Part shown: positions 1-5,010 of the stretch, in pieces
Position numbering within the stretch: the first letter of the stretch is position 1
Layout: the number at the start of each line of letters is the position of its first letter
Assembly (NCBI GenBank): GCA_022704985.1
Contig: JAKJFI010000075.1
Location: forward strand, 1-5,010
Source of the DNA: Candidatus Omnitrophota bacterium
Lineage (GTDB): Bacteria; Ratteibacteria; UBA8468; B48-G9; JAFGKM01
Direction of reading: 5' to 3'
DNA: 5,010 nucleotides
Position numbers and translations under genes: made by a program
Notes under the pieces: model-generated
Database searches by the model: none
Seen by the model: only the letters and a program-made list of their open reading frames with translations
Told to the model about the DNA's origin: nothing

Positions 1-555
1 GCCGCAGGCATCATTGCAATGAGGGAAACGGACATAAAGAAGATACTTGCCTATTCCACGGTCAGCCAGTTGGGATTCATGATTGCCGGACTGATGATGT
101 TCAACGCGATAGCGGTAAGGGGAGTTCTGATTTTCTACGTGGCGCACGCACTGGGCAAAGGATGCCTGTTTTTGTGCGCCGGTATCATAGAACGGGTATT
201 CGGCACAAAAGATATCCGGGAGATGGGCGGGCTGATGAAAAAGATGCCGGTACTGACCTACGCATTCCTTTTCAGCATGCTGTCGGTAATAGGGATACCG
301 CCTTTACCGGGATTTTTCGGCAAACTGGAAGCGGTAACCGGCATGCTCGTCAACAAACACATATTTTTCGCATTCTTTGCCATATTAACCTCGGCGCTCA
401 CGCTCGCATACCTGTTCCGTCTGTTCAGGCAGGTTTTTATGGGCGACTATAAGGAAAGCGCGGAGAAAGGAAATGCGGGCTTCAGAACAATGACGGCGTC
501 AGTGGCAATTCTGGCAAGCATTTCCCTGATTCTGGGAATACTGCTGGTTACATAG
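1..555 (+). CDS. NuoM/MrpD-like proton antiporter subunit, 5'-truncated
   Basis: This is the C-terminal part of a complex I/Mrp-type antiporter membrane subunit; the reading frame is open from base 1 and ends with TAG at 553-555, giving 184 visible residues. Seen: the family motif DIKKILAYSTVSQLGF at about visible residues 11-26, the AHALGK segment with His49 and Lys53 (the broken discontinuous-helix region), and GIPPLPGFFGK ending at Lys108, where the family keeps a conserved lysine. Further hydrophobic helices lie at about 118-140 and 165-183. The protein stops right after these helices, so it lacks the long NuoL-type tail of its downstream neighbour and is of the shorter NuoM/NuoN/MrpD type. 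The ATG at 19 lies inside the conserved motif and is not the start. Inferred role: proton or cation translocation in the inner membrane within a multisubunit complex. Whether it shares a transcript with the next gene, 88 bases away, is likely but unproven. The N-terminal channel residues are outside the window. Confidence 0.93.
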   Translation, partial: AAGIIAMRETDIKKILAYSTVSQLGFMIAGLMMFNAIAVRGVLIFYVAHALGKGCLFLCAGIIERVFGTKDIREMGGLMKKMPVLTYAFLFSMLSVIGIPPLPGFFGKLEAVTGMLVNKHIFFAFFAILTSALTLAYLFRLFRQVFMGDYKESAEKGNAGFRTMTASVAILASISLILGILLVT

Positions 556-571
556 AAAAACGGTAAATCGT

Positions 572-620
572 AACCCCTAACGACAAGAAACAGAGGTTCC
601 CCGTAAATAAAAGAACGGGG
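572..620 (+). promoter_or_regulatory. Two adjacent potential stem-loops in the leader gap
   Basis: The only gap in the window (556-643) contains two back-to-back potential hairpins. The first pairs AACCCCT (572-578) with AGAGGTT (592-598), with one C-A mismatch and a 13-base loop. The second pairs CCCCGT (599-604) with ACGGGG (615-620), perfect over 6 bp with a 10-base AT-rich loop. A further CGGGG/GGGGT tract at 625-630 could compete for either C-run (574-577 or 599-602) and lies directly against the Shine-Dalgarno at 631-638. No run of T follows, so this is not a standard intrinsic terminator. It could be an mRNA-processing or stability element, or could modulate translation of the TTG-started gene. 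No convincing -35/-10 promoter pair was seen in the gap. Pairing was judged by eye only and may be chance. Confidence 0.35.
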
Positions 621-630
621 CACGCGGGGT

Positions 631-638
631 AAAGGAGG
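631..638 (+). promoter_or_regulatory. Strong ribosome binding site deciding a TTG start
   Basis: AAAGGAGG is a near-perfect Shine-Dalgarno match. It sits 5 bases before TTG at 644, which is followed by the in-frame NINVWF. No ATG or GTG in this frame lies at a suitable distance, so this site is the reason for choosing the TTG start. Confidence 0.8.
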
Positions 639-643
639 ATTGT

Positions 644-2470
644 TTGAATATTAATGTCTGGTTTCTTCCGGTTGCGCTAAGCTTTGCGACGGCATTTATG
701 CATCTTCTGTTTGCGCGGGCTGGCAGAAATTTCAGAAAATATCTGTCGCTCGCCGGCGGGCTGGCAGTGGTATTCGGATGCTTCTATTCGATGTACGTCA
801 ATTATGCGTATCTTACCGGCGGCCAGACGATGAGCCTGCTGTTTGCCGTATTGATTTCCCTCATCAGCCTGTTCAGCGTATCCTATTCGCAGTGGTACAA
901 TCCCGAAGCCAACTATGTGTACGATACCCTCCTGTTCCTTTTTATCGGCTCGATGAACGGGGTCGTCCTTTCGCATTCACTAATCGCCCTGTATATTTAC
1001 TGGGAGATGATGGCCGTAGCCAGTTTCTTCCTTGTCCTTTTCAACGATACATCGGAAGCAAGAAAGGCGTCAATCAAATACATAATAATGACAGGCGCCG
1101 GCAGTGTCTTCCTTCTTTTCGGGATACTCGGCATATGGCTTATAGAGGAACACATGGTATGGAAACACCTTTTCTTCCTTTCCATGCTGATAGGTACCGG
1201 CATCAAGGCCGGGATATTCCCTCTGCACACGTGGCTGCCGGACGCTCATCCCGCGGCTCCATCGCCCGTATCTGCCATGCTTTCCGGCGTAATGATAAAA
1301 ACCGGCATATATACGATGATACGTTTCTATTTCGTCATATTCAAGCCGTCATGGTCGCCCGAATGGGAGATAATCATGCTGCTTATCGGGGTTCTCACTA
1401 TCCTGGTCGGCGTATTCATGGCGCTTATGCAGCGCGACATTAAACGCCTGCTTGCCTATTCAACCATAAGCCAGGCAGGATATATTTTCCTGGGAATTGC
1501 CTGCGGAACAAGCCTGGGCCTGGTAGGCGCGCTGTATCAGGTTTTAAACCACGCCATGGCAAAAAGTCTGCTCTTTCTGGGTGCCGGCGTTCTCCTCAAG
1601 GCAACCGGTTCAAGAAACCTCGAAGACTACGGGGGGCTTGCGCGAAAACTTCCTTTCACCTTCGCCGTTATGACCGTCGGGGCGCTTTCGATATCAGGTA
1701 TGCCGCCCTTTAACGGGTTCGTATCAAAGTGGCTGATTTACCAGGCACTGCTTGAAAAAGGAAGCGCTTTATCGATATTTGCAATGGCGGCGGCGCTTCT
1801 CGGAAGCGTTATAACCCTTGCCTATTTCGTCAAGGTGCTGAACGATTCCTTTATGGGAGTGCGCAAGGCGGAGCTTGTCCGGGAACATTCGGAGACCTCC
1901 CCTTTTATGAACGTTCCCATGGCACTTCTTGCCGCCGGATGTCTCCTTTTCGGCGTATTTCCGGGAGTCGTGACGGAACGGTTCCTGTTCCCTGCAATCG
2001 GTGAATACGTTATACTGAACATTGAGTTGATACAAATGGCAAGTTTCTACGGATGGCTTGCCATAGCGGTAATTGCACTGCTTTTCATCGCGGGCAGAAG
2101 ATGGATACGCAAATCACGGAAAACAACGTCCTTTATGGGGGGAGAAATTCTTTCTGCCGAGGATACGGCTTTTAACGGAGCGCATTTCTACGGAACGGTC
2201 AGAGATATCCCGCCATTTAAGAACTTCTATTCAGCGGAAGACGCGGGAAAGCTCGACATATACAGGGTTGCGCTCAAATCGCTTCCTGCCGCAGGAAGGT
2301 TTTTCAGAAACTGCGCAACCGAGACGATAGACTCCCTGTATCTCAAAGGCAGTATCCTGCTGCAATCTGCGGTGAAAAAGTTACAATTGTTGCAAAACGG
2401 CCTGCTGGCAAGGTATCTGATATGGATTTTTGCAGGCATCATTTTCCTGATGGAGGTTATAAGAAAATGA
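644..2470 (+). CDS. NuoL/MrpA-N-like antiporter subunit with NuoL-type C-terminal extension
   Basis: A large polytopic proton-translocating subunit of 608 residues. Channel residues seen: Glu121 in IYWE (TM5 position), Lys188 in GIKAGIFPLHTWLPDAH (TM7), Lys219 in SGVMIKTGIY (TM8), DIKRLLAYSTISQAGY at 265-280, NHAMAKSLLF with His303 and Lys307, and MPPFNGFVSK ending at Lys362 (TM12). In this family these form the buried charge axis of a proton half-channel pair. After the core, residues about 465-484 form another helix, followed by a mostly polar stretch (about 486-560) and an amphipathic segment (about 560-588). The end, LQNGLLARYLIW plus a last helix (590-606), resembles the lateral helix and final helix of NuoL/MrpA. 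The start is TTG with a strong ribosome site. The stop overlaps the next gene's start (ATGA). Joined to the following 176-residue protein the total is 784, close to the usual size of an intact bacterial MrpA, so the pair is probably a split MrpA. A HyfB-like hydrogenase subunit is an alternative. Confidence 0.93.
   Translation: MNINVWFLPVALSFATAFMHLLFARAGRNFRKYLSLAGGLAVVFGCFYSMYVNYAYLTGGQTMSLLFAVLISLISLFSVSYSQWYNPEANYVYDTLLFLFIGSMNGVVLSHSLIALYIYWEMMAVASFFLVLFNDTSEARKASIKYIIMTGAGSVFLLFGILGIWLIEEHMVWKHLFFLSMLIGTGIKAGIFPLHTWLPDAHPAAPSPVSAMLSGVMIKTGIYTMIRFYFVIFKPSWSPEWEIIMLLIGVLTILVGVFMALMQRDIKRLLAYSTISQAGYIFLGIACGTSLGLVGALYQVLNHAMAKSLLFLGAGVLLKATGSRNLEDYGGLARKLPFTFAVMTVGALSISGMPPFNGFVSKWLIYQALLEKGSALSIFAMAAALLGSVITLAYFVKVLNDSFMGVRKAELVREHSETSPFMNVPMALLAAGCLLFGVFPGVVTERFLFPAIGEYVILNIELIQMASFYGWLAIAVIALLFIAGRRWIRKSRKTTSFMGGEILSAEDTAFNGAHFYGTVRDIPPFKNFYSAEDAGKLDIYRVALKSLPAAGRFFRNCATETIDSLYLKGSILLQSAVKKLQLLQNGLLARYLIWIFAGIIFLMEVIRK
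2452..2456 (+). promoter_or_regulatory. Ribosome binding site for the MbhD/E gene
   Basis: GGAGG lies 10 bases before ATG at 2467, inside the last codons of the upstream gene. It favours ATG 2467 over the in-frame upstream ATG at 2422, which would add 15 polar residues with no family support and no good ribosome site. Confidence 0.75.
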
Positions 2471-2997
2471 CAGTCAATATACCGATTCTGGTTTCACTGA
2501 TGGTTCTGATGACTGCCGGCTCGGTTATAGCCGTAACGGCAAAGAGTCTCACTTCTTCCATCGTGTCAATGGGAACAGCCGGACTAATACTGAGCATATT
2601 GTTTCTTCTGCTCGGGGCGCCCGACATAGCAATCGTACAGGTTTTCGTTGAGATTGTGGCGCTTATCGTCCTTCTTGCCATCATCCACAGGGAATCATCG
2701 GCGGACATGTCTTCATCGGGGCTGTACGGAGGGATTGTCCTTGTGATATTTGCAATTTTCATGTTTGTTTTCATGCTCCACTCAAGAGAAATGTTCAGGC
2801 CGTTCGGCGACCCTATCATAACTATGGGCGCCGGATACCTCAAGTCTTCGCCGGAGAAACTCCATACCGCAAACGCCGTTACGGCCACCGTTCTGGATTT
2901 CAGGGGATACGATACGCTGGGCGAAGCGACCATCATATTTGCCGCCATAGTGGGAGTACTGGTACTGTTGAGACCCAAAGGGAGGATTGATGAATAA
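2467..2997 (+). CDS. MbhD/MbhE fusion (MrpA C-terminal module, DUF4040)
   Basis: A 176-residue membrane protein that corresponds to the C-terminal part of MrpA, or to archaeal MbhD plus MbhE joined. Residues about 6-75 form three closely spaced helices with the MbhD/DUF4040 signature GAPDIAIVQVFVE (50-62, Asp53 and Glu62 in or near the membrane). A helix at about 87-105 is followed by a loop (106-134). The last helix holds the MbhE signature NAVTATVLDFRGYDTLGE (136-153), with Asp144, Arg146, Asp149 and Glu153. In Mrp and Mbh complexes this module sits at the junction of the large antiporter subunits and is proposed to take part in the ion path. ATG 2467 overlaps the previous stop by 4 bases and TAA 2995-2997 overlaps the MrpB start by 8, so translation should be coupled on both sides. 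Odd point: bacterial MrpA normally carries this module on the same chain as the NuoL-like part. Confidence 0.9.
   Translation: MTVNIPILVSLMVLMTAGSVIAVTAKSLTSSIVSMGTAGLILSILFLLLGAPDIAIVQVFVEIVALIVLLAIIHRESSADMSSSGLYGGIVLVIFAIFMFVFMLHSREMFRPFGDPIITMGAGYLKSSPEKLHTANAVTATVLDFRGYDTLGEATIIFAAIVGVLVLLRPKGRIDE
2981..2985 (+). promoter_or_regulatory. Ribosome binding site for mrpB, short spacing
   Basis: GGAGG, within AAAGGGAGG (2977-2985), lies only 4 bases before ATG 2990. This is tight, but the in-frame TTG at 2987 would leave 1 base and the ATG at 3002 would leave 16, so ATG 2990 is the best choice. Confidence 0.65.
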
Positions 2998-3460
2998 AGG
3001 CATGAGCGAGATTGTCCAGGGAATAGCAAGGATAGTCTTTCCTTTTATAATGGTCTTCGGGATATCCGTCGTGCTTTACGGGCACCTCACTCCGGGCGGC
3101 GGCTTTGCCGGAGGGGTCGTTCTTTCGGGCGGTTTCGTTTTACTGCTGCTGGCTTTCGGACAGGAATATGCGTTTAAAGTCTTCCCGAGAAAGATAGCAA
3201 AGTCTCTTGACAGCATCGGTGCGCTGGGATTTCTCGGCCTCGCCCTGTTCGGGCTCGGAGCCGGCGCTTTTTTCAAGAACTACCTGCCCAAAGGCGAAAT
3301 GTTCCGCCTCTGGAGCGGAGGAACGATACTTTTCAGTAACATCATGATAGGGCTGAAAATAGGTTCAGCGCTTTTCCTTGCAATAATTACACTTTCCATG
3401 TCCCGGCTTATTCATGTAAAGAAAGGGCTGAAGTATAAACAAAGCGAGGATGCAAAATGA
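2990..3460 (+). CDS. mrpB: Na+/H+ antiporter subunit MrpB (MnhB domain)
   Basis: A 156-residue integral membrane protein of the MnhB/MbhF family, a small core subunit of Mrp-type antiporters. Seen: a first helix at about 12-30, then the family hallmark GHLTPGGGFAGG (31-42), a glycine-rich re-entrant turn. A second helix follows (about 42-57), then a charged loop FPRKIAKSLD (65-74), helices at about 76-95 and 111-140, and a short basic/polar cytoplasmic tail ending in QSEDAK. Length is normal for a stand-alone MrpB without the extra N-terminal helices some versions carry; those correspond to MbhE, which here belongs to the upstream gene. It begins inside the end of the MbhD/E gene and its TGA overlaps mrpC's ATG. 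In known Mrp complexes MrpB is essential for assembly and activity but is not itself a pump. The name follows from motif and gene order; confidence in the family is high. Confidence 0.95.
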   Translation: MNKGMSEIVQGIARIVFPFIMVFGISVVLYGHLTPGGGFAGGVVLSGGFVLLLLAFGQEYAFKVFPRKIAKSLDSIGALGFLGLALFGLGAGAFFKNYLPKGEMFRLWSGGTILFSNIMIGLKIGSALFLAIITLSMSRLIHVKKGLKYKQSEDAK

Positions 3461-3807
3461 TTATATACACGTTTGTTGCGCTGATATTCTTCATAGGACT
3501 GTACGCCATAATAGCCAAGAAGAATATCATCAAAATCATAGTCGGCATCAACATCGTGGGTTATGCAATCAATCTTTTACTCATTCTCCTCGGATACAAG
3601 TGGGGCGGGATTGCGCCTATACTCACCAGAAACATTCCCGCAGAACGGTTTGCGGCGGTCGCGGTCGATCCTCTGCCGCAGGCCATGGTTTTAACGTCAA
3701 TTGTGATAGACCTCGGCTTTGCCGCTTTTCTTGCGGCGCTCGCGATAAGGCTGTACGCAAAATACCGCACTTTTGACATTGACAAGATACGGAGGCTGAA
3801 GGGATGA
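3457..3807 (+). CDS. mrpC: Na+/H+ antiporter subunit MrpC (NuoK-like)
   Basis: A 116-residue, three-helix protein homologous to complex I NuoK and archaeal MbhG. Helices lie at about 3-20, 27-46 and 77-101. Seen: the second-helix pattern GINIVGYAINLLLILLG (30-46), where NuoK has a channel glutamate that MrpC-type proteins usually replace, and the hallmark DPLPQAMVLTSIVI (71-84), which is diagnostic for MrpC rather than true NuoK. The loop between helices two and three (47-70) is long, as in other MrpC proteins. The tail (102-116) is basic. The start ATG 3457 overlaps mrpB's TGA (ATGA), with GAGG at 3446-3449, 7 bases upstream. The stop TGA 3805-3807 overlaps the next ATG in the same way. Odd: Asp85 follows the hallmark inside the third helix, where relatives I recall usually have Gly or Ser. 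Role: connects MrpA/B with MrpD in the membrane. Confidence 0.95.
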   Translation: MIIYTFVALIFFIGLYAIIAKKNIIKIIVGINIVGYAINLLLILLGYKWGGIAPILTRNIPAERFAAVAVDPLPQAMVLTSIVIDLGFAAFLAALAIRLYAKYRTFDIDKIRRLKG

Positions 3808-5010
3808 ACCACTTTATTATTCTTCCTGTTGCCGTTTACCTGGGGTCTGCTTTTCTTCTTCCTCTTTTTTACGGAAAGAACGACGTCCTTGCCGGCGTAG
3901 CGGCTTCCGCCTTCGCTTTCCTGGCTCTCGTCATCTCCATTATCTTGGGAATGGACGTTTTTGCGGGCGGACGGATGCTTTACTTCGTCGGCGGATGGGA
4001 AAATCCCCTCGGCATAGCGTTGATGGTCGACCCGCTTTCCGCCCTTTTTCTGATTCTCACCAATCTGATAGCGTTTCTCATTGCGGTATATTCAGTCGTT
4101 TACATGACAAAACACAGCAGGGCAGTTTACTTCTACGTCCTGTTCATGCTCATGCTGGGAGGGATGAACGGCATACTGATAAGCATGGATTTCTTCAACA
4201 TTTTCGTGTTTTTGGAGATAGCGTCCATCACCTCCTTCATTCTCGTGGCATTCGGCCTGCGGGCGGAAGAACTGGAGGCATCTCTGAAGTATACGGTTAT
4301 GAGTTTTGTCGCATCCACGATGATACTTCTGGGAATTGCGGTTGTCTACGGCTTTACAGGCACGCTCAACATCCCTGCGTTCATGCATGCGGCGGCGGGA
4401 ATGCCTCAAACATATCTCTGGTTCATAGTAGGCCTTTTCCTTTCCGGTTTTGTCCTCAAAGCGGCGCTTGTCCCGTTCCACGCCTGGCTGCCGGACGCGC
4501 ATTCCATGGCGCCGGCACCGGTATCCGCAGTCCTTTCCGGCCTCTTCATAAAAGTGGTAGGATTCTATGTGATTATCCGGCTCACATCCAATATCTTTGC
4601 CGGCACACCACAGATAAAGACGCTCCTTCTTATTTTCGGCATGCTCTCTATGGTTCTCGGCGGTCTCATGGCATACGGTCAAACAAACGTTAAACGCATC
4701 TTCGCCTATTCCACGATAAGCCAGATAGGATACTGCGCCGTAGGACTGGGCATCGGCGGTTATCTCGGATACCTGGGCGTTCTCATGCACATCGTCGCAC
4801 ACGCCTTCTCCAAATCGCTTCTGTTTTTGAACATCGGGGCGGTTGAGTACATGACCGGCACCACAGACGCGGAAAAACTGACAGGGCTGAATGATTCGAT
4901 GCCTTATACGACCGCTCTTGCCGGCACCGGCATGCTGGGCATCGCAGGTATCCCGCCCATGGGCAATTTCTGGAGCAAACTGATAATCATATTTGCCGCG
5001 GTACAGGCGG
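3804..5010 (+). CDS. mrpD: Na+/H+ antiporter subunit MrpD-like, 3'-truncated
   Basis: The frame is open from ATG 3804 to the window edge with no stop; 402 residues are visible, of roughly 490-500 expected for MrpD. GGAGG at 3791-3795 is 8 bases before the ATG, which overlaps the mrpC stop. Channel residues seen: Glu138 in FVFLEIAS (TM5), Lys219 in FVLKAALVPFHAWLPDAH (TM7), Lys250 in SGLFIKVVGFY (TM8), NVKRIFAYSTISQIGY at 295-310, HIVAHAFSKSLLF with His329, His333 and Lys337, and GIPPMGNFWSK ending at Lys392 (TM12). The first two lie at almost the same positions as the essential Glu and Lys known from Bacillus MrpD (recalled as E137 and K219). Position right after mrpC also favours MrpD. Its N-terminal region (TM1-3, about 1-100) is fuller than that of the 608-residue neighbour. 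Expected role: one of the cation/proton channels of the complex. NuoM/NuoN-like or MbhH naming would also be defensible. Confidence 0.93.
   Translation, partial: MNHFIILPVAVYLGSAFLLPLFYGKNDVLAGVAASAFAFLALVISIILGMDVFAGGRMLYFVGGWENPLGIALMVDPLSALFLILTNLIAFLIAVYSVVYMTKHSRAVYFYVLFMLMLGGMNGILISMDFFNIFVFLEIASITSFILVAFGLRAEELEASLKYTVMSFVASTMILLGIAVVYGFTGTLNIPAFMHAAAGMPQTYLWFIVGLFLSGFVLKAALVPFHAWLPDAHSMAPAPVSAVLSGLFIKVVGFYVIIRLTSNIFAGTPQIKTLLLIFGMLSMVLGGLMAYGQTNVKRIFAYSTISQIGYCAVGLGIGGYLGYLGVLMHIVAHAFSKSLLFLNIGAVEYMTGTTDAEKLTGLNDSMPYTTALAGTGMLGIAGIPPMGNFWSKLIIIFAAVQA

Noticed and set aside
599..620. Hairpin as an intrinsic terminator of the first gene
   Set aside because: The stem is only 6 bp with a 10-base loop and no T-run follows (CACGC comes next), so it does not meet the usual pattern. 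It is kept only as a possible regulatory structure.
778..1443. A 221-residue plus-strand frame inside the 608-residue gene
   Set aside because: It overlaps completely in another frame, has no ribosome site, and its Arg/His-rich composition is that of an out-of-frame reading.
2422..2466. An earlier ATG start for the MbhD/E gene
   Set aside because: It would add 15 residues (MDFCRHHFPDGGYKK) that are the out-of-frame reading of the upstream gene's last helix; ATG 2467 has its own GGAGG and forms the ATGA overlap seen at the other junctions.
2457..3029. A 190-residue open frame on the minus strand
   Set aside because: It lies wholly across the MbhD/E gene and the mrpB start, whose family motifs are clear; its protein has no recognisable motif and it has no ribosome site. 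It is a shadow of the real genes.
3995..4693. A 232-residue plus-strand frame inside the last gene
   Set aside because: It is out of frame with the mrpD-like gene, which runs open from 3804 to the edge with conserved motifs; the composition is His/Arg-rich and no family pattern is seen.
46..4732. Recurrent nucleotide similarity at about 46-75, 1450-1482 and 4704-4732
   Set aside because: These matches encode the same AYSTxSQxG(Y/F) motif in three paralogous subunits. They reflect protein conservation and not a DNA repeat or recombination site.
4092..4802. A 236-residue open frame on the minus strand
   Set aside because: It is antisense to the mrpD-like gene, where the plus frame shows all family motifs. 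Its sequence is polar and rich in Cys and His, typical of the reverse complement of membrane-helix codons.

Overview
The whole 5010-base window is one dense, plus-strand stretch of membrane-protein genes from an Mrp/Mbh-type cation/proton antiporter locus. The Mrp family is the one to which the multisubunit Na+/H+ antiporters (Mrp/Mnh/Sha), the membrane arms of group 4 hydrogenases, and the antiporter-like subunits of complex I belong. No RNA gene, mobile element or CRISPR array was seen.

Layout: (1) 1-555, the C-terminal 184 residues of a NuoM/NuoN/MrpD-like antiporter subunit, cut by the window's left edge; (2) 556-643, the only real gap, an 88-base leader with two adjacent potential stem-loops and a strong Shine-Dalgarno; (3) 644-2470, a 608-residue NuoL/MrpA-N-like subunit that starts with TTG and carries a NuoL-like C-terminal extension; (4) 2467-2997, a 176-residue MbhD+MbhE protein, equal to the detached C-terminal part of MrpA; (5) 2990-3460, MrpB; (6) 3457-3807, MrpC; (7) 3804 to the right edge, an MrpD-like subunit with 402 residues visible. 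From 644 onward every junction overlaps by 4 or 8 bases, so these genes should be translated as one coupled operon.

How the genes work together: the three large subunits each carry the buried charged residues and broken-helix motifs expected of proton or cation channels, where visible. MbhD/E, MrpB and MrpC form the small-subunit core that links them. The order MbhD/E-B-C-D is that of classical Mrp operons and of archaeal Mbh/Mbs operons. MrpE, F and G are not in the window and, if present, lie outside it. Because both ends are cut, the sequence cannot say whether this is a stand-alone Na+(Li+, K+)/H+ antiporter or the ion-pumping arm of a redox complex (hydrogenase, ferredoxin- or formate-linked). 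No redox subunit is visible here.

Organism: bacterial gene style (strong GGAGG ribosome sites, ATGA overlaps), balanced base composition and frequent ATA isoleucine codons. An anaerobic bacterium such as a Nitrospirota or Desulfobacterota lineage would fit, but that is only a guess. The system itself is a recognised family. The unusual points are the split of MrpA into two genes, the extra antiporter subunit upstream, the structured leader, and an aspartate inside a MrpC membrane helix.
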